Shown here in pieces: positions 32,796 to 41,897 of a DNA stretch of 64,000 nucleotides. Made by a program: the position numbers and the translations under genes. This stretch comes from Pelagibacteraceae bacterium AG-390-D18 (GTDB lineage Bacteria > Pseudomonadota > Alphaproteobacteria > Pelagibacterales > Pelagibacteraceae): contig QCGY01000005.1 in the NCBI GenBank assembly GCA_003279715.1, forward strand, positions 1 to 64,000, written 5' to 3'. The notes under the pieces were generated by a model. It made no database searches. It was not told where the DNA came from and was given only the letters and a program-made list of their open reading frames with translations. Position 1 is the stretch's first letter, and the number at the start of each line of letters is the position of its first letter.

Positions 32796-33971
32796 ATGAG
32801 CAATTCTTTCAAGACATTTTTAAAACACACCGCAAAAGACTTTCATAATCAGTCAGTTAATCCACCAATTGTTCGAGCCTCGACAATTATATTCAAATCA
32901 ATGCAAGATATTCGAAAAATGCAAAATAAAGCAAAAAAAAACCCTACTGGTGGACACTTTGATTACGGAAGACAAGGAACTTCAACTACTCATATTCTTC
33001 AACAAATTTTATCAAAACTAGAAGAAAGCTATTTTACTTTTTTAACTCCAACAGGATTTGGATCGGTATTTCTTGCAATTTTTAGCGTAACAAGACCAGG
33101 CGATGAAATTATAGTAGCTGATCCAGTTTACAGTCCAACAAGATTGCTGTCACAAGATTTTCTAAAAGAATTTAATATCAAAACAACTTTTTATGATCCT
33201 CATAATCTTAAGACATTGGAAAAAGCTATTACAAAAAAAACTAAATTAATTTTTGTGGAAAATCCAGGTAGCAATACTTTTGATTTCCAAGATTTAGGTA
33301 AAATCATTTCTATTGCAAAAAAATATAAAATTTTAACTGCGATTGATAATACTTGGGGAACTCCATACTTTTTAAAACCAATCAAACTTGGTTTTGATAT
33401 GTCAATTGTCTCAGCAACAAAATATTATTCAGGTCATTCTGATGTAATGGGTGGAAGTTTAGCTGTAAATAAAAAAGTTTTTGCAAAAGTAAAAGCTGCT
33501 GAAAGAGTTACTGGTTTAAGATTAGGGCCTGATGATGCTTATTTAATAACAAGAGGATTAAGAACTTTAGATGTTAGATTAGATCGACATAGAGAAAATG
33601 CAAAAAAAGTTGCAGAGTTTTTGTCTAAATTTAAAAATATTAAGTTGTTATATCCTTATAAGAAAGATTCTTATAATTTTAGAATGTGGAAAAAGTATTA
33701 TTCTGGAGCCTCAGGTTTAATGGGCTTAAGAATTAAATCTAAAAATGAAAAGTCTGTTGTTAAATTTGTAAATAATTTAAAACTATTTGGCCATGGTTAT
33801 AGTTGGGGTGGATTTGAAAGTTTAGCTTTACATCAAAATGTGAGAGAACAAGGAAACAGAAAATATCTTAAATTAGAAAAAAATGAGCATATTGTTAGAT
33901 TGCATATTGGTTTAGAGGATCCTAGCGACCTTATCGCAGATATCAAACAATCCTTAAAACATTTAAAGTAA
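32796..33971 (+). CDS. metC: Cystathionine beta-lyase
   Basis: The 391-residue PLP enzyme of the Cys/Met metabolism family has the cofactor lysine in SATKYYSGHSDVMGG (~residue 210), FDYGRQGTST at the N-terminus and the C-terminal SWGGFESL. The sequence order and YSGHSDVMGG motif are those of MetC, which makes homocysteine, pyruvate and ammonia from cystathionine. The MFS transporter begins seven bases after its stop. I saw no SAM riboswitch in the 75-base leader. Confidence 0.9.
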   Translation: MSNSFKTFLKHTAKDFHNQSVNPPIVRASTIIFKSMQDIRKMQNKAKKNPTGGHFDYGRQGTSTTHILQQILSKLEESYFTFLTPTGFGSVFLAIFSVTRPGDEIIVADPVYSPTRLLSQDFLKEFNIKTTFYDPHNLKTLEKAITKKTKLIFVENPGSNTFDFQDLGKIISIAKKYKILTAIDNTWGTPYFLKPIKLGFDMSIVSATKYYSGHSDVMGGSLAVNKKVFAKVKAAERVTGLRLGPDDAYLITRGLRTLDVRLDRHRENAKKVAEFLSKFKNIKLLYPYKKDSYNFRMWKKYYSGASGLMGLRIKSKNEKSVVKFVNNLKLFGHGYSWGGFESLALHQNVREQGNRKYLKLEKNEHIVRLHIGLEDPSDLIADIKQSLKHLK

Positions 33972-33978
33972 GCTTTAA

Positions 33979-35199
33979 ATGTCATCTGAAAAATTTATAA
34001 AAAATAAAACAGTTCTAATTACATTAGTTGCTGCTTGCTTAATTGTTATTATTTCTCTTGGTATAAGACAAACATTTGGAATGTTCTACTTTGACTTTTC
34101 AACTGACTTAGGAATAACGCTATCTCAATTCGGTTTTGCTTTAGGTCTTCAAATGTTTTTATGGGGTGCGTTTGCCCCTTGGTTTGGAGTCATTACAGAT
34201 AAATACGGTGGTCATATAGCAGTATTTATTGGTTTTATTTTTTATTTACTCGGAATTCTGATGTTGGTTTCAGACTATAATACTGGGCTTTATTTTGTAA
34301 CTGGTATCGGTGTATTAATAGGTGTTGCACTTGGTGGAACTGCAATAAGCATTCCTGTTTCAGTGGTTGCAAAACATTTTCCTCAATCAAATAGAACTGC
34401 TGCTATTGGTATTGTTACAGCCGCTGGTTCATTTGGTTATTTTGTATCGCCTGTTTTTACAAGATATGCACTTGTTGATTTTGGATGGGAAACTACACTT
34501 TTAATCTTTGCTGCTTTTATTTTTGTAGGTTTGATATTGGCTTTCTTTTTAACTACCCCAAAAGATGTAGTTGGTGGAATAATAGATGACAAACAAACTG
34601 CAAGTGAAGCGCTTACGGAAGCCTTCAAGAGTAAAAGTTTTATATATTTAACTTTAGGTTTTTTTGTTTGTGGATGGCATATCGCTTTAGTTGCAACACA
34701 TATTCCAATTTATATTAATGACAGAGGTTTGCCAGAGTGGTGCACTGTAACAATTCTTTCAATGATAGGTTTATTTAATATCGCAGGAACATTAACATCA
34801 GGATATCTAGCTCAAAAATTTAGTAAAAAATTAATTTTAAGCACAATCTACTTAGCAAGAGGTTTGGTTATAGCTTTGTTTATATTTTTACCACCCAGCC
34901 CAATTATTGCTGTGTTATTTGGTATTACTTTTGGTTTTTTATGGCTGTCAACCGTTCCACCAACAATGGGCTTAGTTGGGTTTATTTTTGGAACTAAATA
35001 TATAGGATTATTATATGGAATAGTTTTTTTAAGCCATCAAGTAGGATCTTTTTTAGGAGCTTATTTAGGAGGAGTATTTCATGATCAGTATGGATCATAT
35101 GACTATGCTTGGTACATATCTATTGCTTTATCAATTTTTGCAGGTTTAATACACTTGCCAATAATAGAAAAACAAGTTGAGAGACTTCAAACAACCTAA
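33979..35199 (+). CDS. MFS transporter (OFA/monocarboxylate-like)
   Basis: The 406-residue protein has twelve membrane segments with a typical MFS loop 2-3 motif GVITDKYGGHIAV and a C-terminal half starting near residue 215. The N-terminal RQTFGMFYFDFSTDLGITLSQFGFALGL resembles the OFA and monocarboxylate-type transporters. It starts seven bases after metC, so both are probably on one transcript, although the cargo may be unrelated to methionine. The substrate cannot be read from sequence. Confidence 0.85.
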   Translation: MSSEKFIKNKTVLITLVAACLIVIISLGIRQTFGMFYFDFSTDLGITLSQFGFALGLQMFLWGAFAPWFGVITDKYGGHIAVFIGFIFYLLGILMLVSDYNTGLYFVTGIGVLIGVALGGTAISIPVSVVAKHFPQSNRTAAIGIVTAAGSFGYFVSPVFTRYALVDFGWETTLLIFAAFIFVGLILAFFLTTPKDVVGGIIDDKQTASEALTEAFKSKSFIYLTLGFFVCGWHIALVATHIPIYINDRGLPEWCTVTILSMIGLFNIAGTLTSGYLAQKFSKKLILSTIYLARGLVIALFIFLPPSPIIAVLFGITFGFLWLSTVPPTMGLVGFIFGTKYIGLLYGIVFLSHQVGSFLGAYLGGVFHDQYGSYDYAWYISIALSIFAGLIHLPIIEKQVERLQTT

Positions 35200-36367
35200 A
35201 AAATTGATTAAAAAAAGTTATTTAAATAATATTAATAATTTAAACAAACCTTTTATTATCTATAAAACGATCAAAGGTTTTGATTTATTTACAGATTTTT
35301 CAAAAAAAATAACTTTAAATAATAAAAATATTATTAATTTTTTAAATCAAAAACACAAGTTTAAGACGAAGTATAAAGATACAGATTTAATGATAGGTTT
35401 TTTTGGCTATGAATTATTAAATAATCTAATTGGAGTAAAGTTACCTAAACAAAAAAGTATTAATTTTCCAAAAGGAATGTTCTATAAGCCAGAAACTAAA
35501 ATTTCTTTAAAGGAAGATTTAACTTATCAATTAAATTCCTCACAAAAAATAGATAAAAAATTTAAGATTAATATTGACCAAAAATTATACACAAAAATCT
35601 TTAATAAATTTAAAAAGAAAATTAGATCTGGGGAGACATATCAAATTAAAATATGTACTAAATATAAGAATAAATCTTCAATCGATCCTTTAGACTTTTT
35701 TTGCAGATTGACTAAAAGCAATTTAGCGCCAGAAGCTTTCATGATTAAAGATAAAAACTTTTCAATTATCAGCTGCTCACCTGAGAATTTAATTACTAAA
35801 AATGGTTCAAACATATCAACAAAACCAATTGCTGGAACATTAAGAAAAACTAAAAATTTTAATAAAAATAAAGCTTTAAGTTTTTTTAGAAACAATATTA
35901 AGGAAACTAAAGAACATAATATGATAGTTGATATGGAAAGAAATGATCTTTCAAGAATATGTAAGCCTGGAAGTGTAAAGCTTAAAAAAGAAAAAACAGT
36001 TGAAGAATATAAAGATCTTTATCATTATGTAAGTTTAATTATAGGGAAGCTTAAGAAAAATATAAAGAATATAGATATTATAAAAGCAATGATGCCTGGT
36101 GGATCGGTAATTGGTTGTCCAAAAATAAGCACATTAAATCTTTTGAACAATCAAGAAAAAGAAAATCGAAATATTTATACAGGAAGTTTTGGTTTCATTA
36201 AATTTAATGGTGATATGAGGTTTAATATAATTATTAGATCAATATTAAATTATAAAAATGTTTCTGAAATTTCAGTTGCATCAGGTGTTGTAATTGACAG
36301 TAATGCAAAACATGAATTTAATGAAAATTTTATTAAAGCGAAAGCGCTAATAGATTTATATAAATGA
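35177..36367 (+). CDS. pabB: Aminodeoxychorismate/anthranilate synthase component I (PabB-like)
   Basis: The 396-residue chorismate-binding enzyme has the signature RSGETYQIKI, SPENLI, PIAGTLRKTKN, MIVDMERNDLSRI and PGGSVIGCPKIS. It combines chorismate and ammonia into aminodeoxychorismate, a folate precursor. In typical PabB the loop is PIKGT with a nucleophilic lysine; here it is PIAGT, as in anthranilate synthase, so the chemistry may differ. Only TTG starts are available (35177 or 35204); 35177 overlaps the MFS gene by 23 bases. The following pabA and pabC genes support a PABA role. Confidence 0.88.
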   Translation: MRDFKQPKKLIKKSYLNNINNLNKPFIIYKTIKGFDLFTDFSKKITLNNKNIINFLNQKHKFKTKYKDTDLMIGFFGYELLNNLIGVKLPKQKSINFPKGMFYKPETKISLKEDLTYQLNSSQKIDKKFKINIDQKLYTKIFNKFKKKIRSGETYQIKICTKYKNKSSIDPLDFFCRLTKSNLAPEAFMIKDKNFSIISCSPENLITKNGSNISTKPIAGTLRKTKNFNKNKALSFFRNNIKETKEHNMIVDMERNDLSRICKPGSVKLKKEKTVEEYKDLYHYVSLIIGKLKKNIKNIDIIKAMMPGGSVIGCPKISTLNLLNNQEKENRNIYTGSFGFIKFNGDMRFNIIIRSILNYKNVSEISVASGVVIDSNAKHEFNENFIKAKALIDLYK

Positions 36368-36921
36368 TATATGTTATTGATCATAAAGACTCGTTTACAC
36401 ATAATGTAGTTCATCAATTTTCTTTATTTGATAATGTTGAGTGTGATGATTTTAGTAAAATTAATAATTCAAAATTAAATCAAGCATCAACAATTGTCTT
36501 TTCTCCAGGGCCAGGATCTCCAAAAGATTATCCATTGTCTTCAAAAATTTATAAGAAATTTAAGGGTAAAAAGAAAATAATAGGAATTTGTCTTGGGTTT
36601 CAGCAAATATTATTTAGTGAAGGAGCTAGTATAATTGAACAAAGCAAAATTTATCACGGATTTCAATCAGAAGTATTGGTTAATAAATCAAGCAAACTAT
36701 TTAATACGGGACGTAAATTTAAAGTCGGTCGTTATCATTCTTTAAAATTAAAAGAACCTTTTGTAGCAGAAAATTTTGACATAACAATGAGATGTGTTAT
36801 TTCAGGAGCCGCAATGTCATTTGAAAATAACATTGATAAAATTTATGGATTTCAATTTCACCCAGAATCATTTTTAACTTTAAATGGTAAAATACTTATT
36901 AAAAAAATCTTATCAGCTTAA
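36364..36921 (+). CDS. pabA: Glutamine amidotransferase PabA (component II)
   Basis: The 185-residue class I glutamine amidotransferase supplies ammonia to PabB. It contains the nucleophile in IIGICLGFQQIL (Cys ~residue 79) and the His-Glu pair in FQFHPESF near the C-terminus, plus the oxyanion segment SPGPGSP. It starts with a four-base overlap to pabB and is overlapped by pabC by 38 bases, so the three genes are a tightly coupled unit. Confidence 0.92.
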   Translation: MIYVIDHKDSFTHNVVHQFSLFDNVECDDFSKINNSKLNQASTIVFSPGPGSPKDYPLSSKIYKKFKGKKKIIGICLGFQQILFSEGASIIEQSKIYHGFQSEVLVNKSSKLFNTGRKFKVGRYHSLKLKEPFVAENFDITMRCVISGAAMSFENNIDKIYGFQFHPESFLTLNGKILIKKILSA

Positions 36922-37654
36922 AGATCTTAAAGAAATTGAATTTAAAGATCTTTGGGGAGATCGTGGTGTGTTTACCACAATGTGGATATTTGAAAATCCT
37001 TCAAAAATTCTTTTCTTTAAAGAACATATTAATAACTTAATTAAATCTACTAAAGCCTTCTCAATATCAAAATCATCATTAAGATCAGATATTTTAAATT
37101 TAATTAAAAATAATATTAATTCAAAAATTAAATATAATCATTTACTTAGAGTTGCAGTTAATAAAAAAATTCTATCAATTTCATTAAGAAAACGTATCAA
37201 ACCAAAGTTAAATTTTAATTTAAAATTGGTAAAACTAAAAAGACAAAAACCTGAATTTAAAAATTTAAAATATAAAGAAATAATAAAACATTTATCAAAA
37301 CTTGATAATTCAAAATCAGATATTGGACTATGTTCAAATAAAAAAATTTTTGAAACAGGAACTTCCAACTTACTTTTTGTTAAGGACGATAAATTCTTTT
37401 CACCAATAGATAAATTTTACAAAGGCATTACTTACAAATTTTTTAAATCAAAAATAAAAAAGATTACAAAAAAAGATATTTTCGTTAATAATTTAAAAGA
37501 GTTTGATGAAATTATTTTGATTGGGTCTGGAAAAGGTGTTGCCTCGGTAAAAACTATTAGTCAATTAGGGTGGCAAAGAAAAAGTCTAAAAAATTATAAT
37601 ATACTTTCAAAATATTATAAATTGGCTGTCACTAAGTGCAAAGTTTATAGATAA
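36884..37654 (+). CDS. pabC: Aminodeoxychorismate lyase (PabC-like, class IV PLP enzyme)
   Basis: The 256-residue protein belongs to the class IV PLP fold. Recognisable parts are LWGDRGVFTTMWIF at the N-terminus, KNLKYKEIIKHL carrying the likely cofactor lysine, FETGTSNLLFVKDDKFFSP and a C-terminal DEIILIGSGKGVASV. Position after pabB-pabA supports aminodeoxychorismate lyase rather than branched-chain or D-amino acid aminotransferase. The ATG at 36884 lies 38 bases inside pabA, the longest overlap in the window. The reaction releases pyruvate and p-aminobenzoate. Confidence 0.85.
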   Translation: MVKYLLKKSYQLKDLKEIEFKDLWGDRGVFTTMWIFENPSKILFFKEHINNLIKSTKAFSISKSSLRSDILNLIKNNINSKIKYNHLLRVAVNKKILSISLRKRIKPKLNFNLKLVKLKRQKPEFKNLKYKEIIKHLSKLDNSKSDIGLCSNKKIFETGTSNLLFVKDDKFFSPIDKFYKGITYKFFKSKIKKITKKDIFVNNLKEFDEIILIGSGKGVASVKTISQLGWQRKSLKNYNILSKYYKLAVTKCKVYR

Positions 37655-37659
37655 GCATC

Positions 37660-38058
37660 ATGAGAGATCCAAATAATCCATGTCTATTTTGTAATTCAAA
37701 GGCGAGCGGTATTGCTCATGAAAATGATTTAGCGTACGCAAGCTATGATACGTATCCTGTTACAGAGCAACATTGTCTAATAATTCCCAAAAGACATGTA
37801 GTTGATTATTTTGAACTATCTAATGAAGAGCTTATCGCATGTAATGATTTGATTAAAATTGTAAAAAATGAGGTTCTAGATAAAGATAAAAGTATAAAAG
37901 CATTTAACGTTGGAACTAATGCTGGAAAAATAGCCGGACAATCAATAATGCATTGTCATATTCATTTGATTCCAAGAAGAGAAGGTGATGTTGACAACCC
38001 CCAAGGCGGGGTTAGGGCTGTAATACCAAAATATCAGCATTATAAACGTAAAATATAA
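37660..38058 (+). CDS. HIT-family nucleotide hydrolase/transferase
   Basis: The 132-residue protein has the histidine triad HCHIHLIPR (His-x-His-x-His-x-x) near residue 105 and the N-terminal CLFCNSKASGIAHENDLAYA found in HinT/Fhit-like proteins. It hydrolyses nucleoside phosphoramidates or dinucleoside polyphosphates. It starts five bases after pabC and is the last gene before the sulfite-oxidation island, whose promoter lies 30 bases downstream of its stop. Confidence 0.93.
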   Translation: MRDPNNPCLFCNSKASGIAHENDLAYASYDTYPVTEQHCLIIPKRHVVDYFELSNEELIACNDLIKIVKNEVLDKDKSIKAFNVGTNAGKIAGQSIMHCHIHLIPRREGDVDNPQGGVRAVIPKYQHYKRKI

Positions 38059-38083
38059 ATTATAGGTTGTTATTAAAGACACA

Positions 38084-38112
38084 TTGACCAATTCTTAGGG
38101 TTGAACTATAGA
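38084..38112 (+). promoter_or_regulatory. Consensus-like promoter of the apr operon
   Basis: TTGACC at 38084-38089 and TATAGA at 38107-38112 are separated by exactly 17 bases, a good sigma70-type promoter. Transcription would begin ~50 bases before aprM. No structured leader or riboswitch-like stem is obvious between them. Confidence 0.6.
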
Positions 38113-38167
38113 ATTAAGTAGATTAGAAAACTTTTAATTTTTACTATAAAATTTACACAAGGGTAAC

Positions 38168-38962
38168 ATGTTAAATACAAATCCATTTTCTATTTTAGCT
38201 GAGACGGTATCGCCGTTTGCTATGCAAAGCTTTATTATTGCTATGATTGTTTTAATAGCACTAGGAACAATTATTCAAATGATACATCATAAAAATATTA
38301 CTTATTTCTTTAACAATGCAAAAAAAGCAAAATTACAGGCAACAAGAGAAATCGGAGCTGGAGAGAAAGCCTCAATAATTGCAAAAACAACTGTTGTTGA
38401 TATTGGAACTACTGCAGAGCTTGGATTTGGAAAAAGAAGATTATCTCACGTTCTTGGAATGTATGGCACCATCATTTTTTGGGTTTCATCAGCAATGTTA
38501 GTTTTTTGTTATACTGGAGCTGATAAATCTGAATCTTCAATGTGGTCAATGTTATGGCATGTTGGAGCGATCCTAACTTGCGTTGGAGGATATTGGTTTT
38601 GGTTTTTCTTAAGAGTTGACGTGTCAGCAGAAGCTCATCCTTGGTACAGAATAATTAAAGCAGATTTGTTCGTTTTAGCATTATTAGCATGCTCTACTTT
38701 TGGCTTAGCTTGGTCATATACTCAATTTAACGGTCAAACAGGACTTTCATTTTTATTTTTGACTTTATTTGTTGTTTCAAATTTAGTCTTATTTGGTGGA
38801 GTTTACTGGTCTAAATTTGCTCACATGTTTTATAAGCCTGGGGCAGCAATACAAAAAAATCTTGCTGAAGCTGATGGATCAAGAGATAATTTACCTCCAC
38901 CAGCAGACGCACCTGAACAATTTGGTTTAGGCATTAAAAGAGAACAACCTAAACATTATTAA
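38168..38962 (+). CDS. aprM: AprM-like membrane anchor of APS reductase
   Basis: The 264-residue membrane protein has about five helices (for example residues ~15-40, ~100-122, ~128-150, ~165-187 and ~195-216), with histidines positioned as possible heme or quinone-site ligands (LSHVLGMYG, WHVGAIL). It is followed directly by aprB and aprA, and the AprM designation rests on this order, known from sulfur-oxidising bacteria. Its probable job is passing electrons from AprBA to quinone. The C-terminal ~40 residues are hydrophilic and cytoplasmic. Confidence 0.82.
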   Translation: MLNTNPFSILAETVSPFAMQSFIIAMIVLIALGTIIQMIHHKNITYFFNNAKKAKLQATREIGAGEKASIIAKTTVVDIGTTAELGFGKRRLSHVLGMYGTIIFWVSSAMLVFCYTGADKSESSMWSMLWHVGAILTCVGGYWFWFFLRVDVSAEAHPWYRIIKADLFVLALLACSTFGLAWSYTQFNGQTGLSFLFLTLFVVSNLVLFGGVYWSKFAHMFYKPGAAIQKNLAEADGSRDNLPPPADAPEQFGLGIKREQPKHY

Positions 38963-38995
38963 TTATGAAAATTTTAAATAAGGAGAGAAAATAAT

Positions 38996-39466
38996 ATGTC
39001 AACATTTGTATACATGACTAGATGTGATGGCTGCGGTCATTGCGTAGATATTTGCCCATCAGATATAATGCACATTGATGAAAACATTAGACGTGCAAAA
39101 AATATTGAACCTAACTTTTGTTGGGAATGTTATTCTTGTGTGAAAGCTTGTCCTAATCATGCTATTGATGTTAGAGGTTACGCTGATTTTGCTCCAATGG
39201 GTCATAGTGTTAGAGTAAGACGTGAGGAAGAAAAAGGAACTATTTCTTGGAAAATTAAATTTAGAAATGGAACTACAAAAGATTTTGTATCTCCGATTAC
39301 AACAAAACCATGGGGTAAATTTATCCCTAAACTTGCTGATGGAGACAAGCCTAATCAAGGTGAAATTAATTCTCAAAGATTATACACTGAGCCTGAAGGA
39401 CTTAATATTGATGGTGAATTACCAGCTGTTCCAAAAGACTCTTTTAAAAAAGGAGTTTACTACTAA
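38996..39466 (+). CDS. aprB: Adenylylsulfate reductase beta subunit
   Basis: The 156-residue iron-sulfur subunit carries eight cysteines in two [4Fe-4S] motifs, CDGCGHCVDICP and CWECYSCVKACP (residues ~9-55), followed by the RGYADFAPMGHSV segment and the extended tail that wraps around AprA. Acting in the oxidative direction, AprBA turns sulfite plus AMP into adenosine 5'-phosphosulfate. The stop and the aprA start overlap by one base (TAATG), giving tight coupling. Confidence 0.97.
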   Translation: MSTFVYMTRCDGCGHCVDICPSDIMHIDENIRRAKNIEPNFCWECYSCVKACPNHAIDVRGYADFAPMGHSVRVRREEEKGTISWKIKFRNGTTKDFVSPITTKPWGKFIPKLADGDKPNQGEINSQRLYTEPEGLNIDGELPAVPKDSFKKGVYY

Positions 39467-41325
39467 TGGCTAAGCATAAAACACATTACGAAGATTGCGA
39501 TGTACTAGTCGTTGGTGGTGGTATGGCAGGAACTGGTGCTACTTTTGAAGCTAGACACTGGGGTAGAGATATGAAAATTATTTGTGTTGAAAAAGCAAAT
39601 ATTGATAGAAGTGGAGCCGTTGCCCAAGGTCTTTATGCGATCAACTGTTACATGGGAATGCAGTGGGGTGAAAACCAACCTGAAGACCACGTAAGATATG
39701 CAAGAAATGATTTAATGGGAATGGTTAGAGAAGATTTAGGTTACGATATGGCTCGTCACGTTGACTCAACAGTTCACATGTTTGATGAATGGGGTCTTCC
39801 AATGATGAAAAATGAAGAAACTGGCAGATATCTTAGAGAAGGTAAATGGCAGATAATGATTCATGGAGAAAGCTATAAGCCAATTGTTGCAGAAGCTGCA
39901 AAAAAATCAGCCGATAAAATTTACAATAGAATTATGATTACTCATTTATTAATGGATGAGTCTCAAGAAAACAGAGTAGGTGGTGCTGTTGGATTTAATA
40001 TGAGAACTGGTGACTTCCATGTGTTTAGAGCAAAAGCTGTTATAGTTGCAGCTGGTGGTGCTTCTCACATTTTCAAACCAAGAGCAGTTGGTGAAGGAAT
40101 GGGAAGAACTTGGTACGCACCTTGGAGCAATGGTTCAGCTTATGCTTTACCGATTGCAGCTGGAGCTAAAATGACACAAATGGAAAATAGAATTGTGTTA
40201 TGCAGATTTAAAGATGGATATGGTCCTGTTGGCGCATACTTCCTACACTTAAAAACTTACACTCAAAATGCCAATGGTGAAAACTATGAGAAAAAATGGT
40301 ACGATCAAACAAAAGAGCTTGTTGGGGAATATATTGATCATCACCCAACACCAACTTGTTTGAGAAATCATGCATTTATTCAAGAAACGATGGCTGGTGG
40401 CGGACCAATTCATATGGTTACTACTGAAGCTTTTCAAGACCCTCATTTAGAAACTGTTGGATGGGAAAATTTCTTAGGTATGACAGTTGGTCAAGCAGTT
40501 GTTTGGGCATCTCAAAATATTGATCCAAAATATACAAATCCAGAATTAACAACATCTGAGCCATACGTAATGGGTTCTCATGCTACATGTTCAGGAGCTT
40601 GGGTAAGTGGTCCAGAAGATTTATCTCCACCAGAATATTTCTGGGGATATAACAGAATGCTTACAATTGATGGATTATTTGGAGCAGGTGATACTGTTGG
40701 TGGAAGTGCTCATAAATTTTCATCAGGTTCATTTACTGAAGGTAGATTAGCTGCAAAAGCTGCAGTTAAATATATTGAAGATAAAAAAGCTGAAGGTTTA
40801 AAAGTAACTGATAAACAATGTGAAGATTTTAAAGCTAAAGTTTATAAACCACTTGAAACTTACACAGTTGCTCAAAATGAAATAACTGGAGGAACGGTTT
40901 CTCCAAGTTATATTTCTCCAATTCAAGGACTACAACGTCTACAAAGAATAATGGATGAATATGTGGGTGGAATAGCTACTAATTACATGACTAATGCTAA
41001 TATGCTTAAGAGAGGTTTAGAACTTTTAGCTTGGTTAGAGGAAGATCTTGAAAACGTTGGTGCTGAAGATTATCATCAGTTAATGAGAGCTTGGGAGCTA
41101 AAACACAGAGCTTTAACTTCTCAGTGTGTAACAGAACACACTATGTTTAGAGAAGAAACTAGATGGCCAGGATATTATTACAGAGGTGATCACATGAAAC
41201 TTGATGATGACAATTGGCATTGTCTAACAGTTTCAAGACGAGATCCTAAAACTGGCAAATTTAGTATGGAGAAAGTCCCTGTTTACCATATCGTGGATGA
41301 GAACGAGAAGAAAAAAGCTTCGTAA
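39466..41325 (+). CDS. aprA: Adenylylsulfate reductase alpha subunit
   Basis: The 619-residue flavoprotein has the FAD motif CDVLVVGGGMAGTGATFEARHWG, AVAQGLYAINCYMG, and the substrate region MENRIVLCRFKDGYGPVGAYFLHLKTY typical of dissimilatory APS reductase. In SAR11-type cells without dissimilatory sulfate reduction it works as a sulfite oxidase, making APS from sulfite and AMP. It lies in aprM-aprB-aprA next to a TauE exporter and near suyAB and xsc, which produce sulfite. No ATP sulfurylase is in the window, so APS must be processed elsewhere. Confidence 0.97.
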   Translation: MAKHKTHYEDCDVLVVGGGMAGTGATFEARHWGRDMKIICVEKANIDRSGAVAQGLYAINCYMGMQWGENQPEDHVRYARNDLMGMVREDLGYDMARHVDSTVHMFDEWGLPMMKNEETGRYLREGKWQIMIHGESYKPIVAEAAKKSADKIYNRIMITHLLMDESQENRVGGAVGFNMRTGDFHVFRAKAVIVAAGGASHIFKPRAVGEGMGRTWYAPWSNGSAYALPIAAGAKMTQMENRIVLCRFKDGYGPVGAYFLHLKTYTQNANGENYEKKWYDQTKELVGEYIDHHPTPTCLRNHAFIQETMAGGGPIHMVTTEAFQDPHLETVGWENFLGMTVGQAVVWASQNIDPKYTNPELTTSEPYVMGSHATCSGAWVSGPEDLSPPEYFWGYNRMLTIDGLFGAGDTVGGSAHKFSSGSFTEGRLAAKAAVKYIEDKKAEGLKVTDKQCEDFKAKVYKPLETYTVAQNEITGGTVSPSYISPIQGLQRLQRIMDEYVGGIATNYMTNANMLKRGLELLAWLEEDLENVGAEDYHQLMRAWELKHRALTSQCVTEHTMFREETRWPGYYYRGDHMKLDDDNWHCLTVSRRDPKTGKFSMEKVPVYHIVDENEKKKAS

Positions 41326-41345
41326 TTAAATTTTAAGTAAATAAC

Positions 41346-41696
41346 ATGGATATACTGTCAATGAAAGACGAAGAGGTTTATGCAGTTGCTAAACCTATCT
41401 GGGATAATTTAGTTAAATCATCAAATCTCAAGGATTATGGCGGATTCACTAAAGATTTTTCAACACAGATGCTTTTTGGAGCTAACGAAGTCGAGCTTGG
41501 CAAACAGTGGGCTAACAATAAGATAATTACGAATTTAAAGGAAACTTTTGAACCATTTGGATGCCTTAGAAGAGGTGTCCATGTTACTGTACTTATAAAA
41601 CAAACTAATACAGAAATTTCAGGTGAGTTTTTAGGCAGACTTGTTTTGGGAGTAGAGGATGATATTGTTAAGGTCTTTGGAGCAACTATCTACTAA
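41346..41696 (+). CDS. Conserved-looking protein of unknown function in the apr operon
   Basis: The 116-residue soluble protein begins 20 bases after aprA on the same strand. It reads SMKDEEVYAVAKPIWDNLVKSSNLKDYGGFTKDF, then LFGANEVELGKQWANNKII and GEFLGRLVLGVEDDIVKVFGATIY. No signal peptide, membrane segment or cysteine cluster is visible (only one Cys, in EPFGCLRRG). I do not recognise the family. The alternating helices and C-terminal strands suggest an NTF2- or cystatin-like fold. Its place in the operon suggests a role in sulfite handling or AprBA function. Confidence 0.8.
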   Translation: MDILSMKDEEVYAVAKPIWDNLVKSSNLKDYGGFTKDFSTQMLFGANEVELGKQWANNKIITNLKETFEPFGCLRRGVHVTVLIKQTNTEISGEFLGRLVLGVEDDIVKVFGATIY

Positions 41697-41762
41697 ATAA
41701 AATTTAATCAAAGTTTAAATATTTATTTGACAATTATCGTCATGGGTGTATTGACGGTTTAA

Positions 41763-41897
41763 ATGTTACTTTCTAACGTAAAAATCATAAATAAAATTAA
41801 AGAACTTAAAGTTGTTATAATAAAAACAGGTATATTTATGAGCCTTGCTGCTTATTGGGGAGTTATATTAGTTGGAACATTTATCACATTTAACTAA
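41763..41897 (+). CDS. Small single-helix membrane protein before the sulfite exporter
   Basis: A 44-codon ORF from ATG 41763 to TAA 41897 has a basic N-terminal half (NVKIINKIKELKVVIIKTG) and a hydrophobic C-terminal half (SLAAYWGVILVGTFITF). An internal ATG (residue 26) would give a 19-residue hydrophobic peptide. Its stop codon forms the first base pairs of a terminator hairpin, so it ends a transcript. No ribosome site is clear, so the call is tentative. Confidence 0.45.
   Translation: MLLSNVKIINKIKELKVVIIKTGIFMSLAAYWGVILVGTFITFN

Noticed and set aside
39059..39376. Minus-strand frame within aprB
   Set aside because: The opposite frame encodes two intact 4Fe-4S motifs, so this one is a shadow.
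41727..41760. TTGACA-like promoter before the 44-codon ORF
   Set aside because: No acceptable -10 box occurs 16-18 bases downstream.
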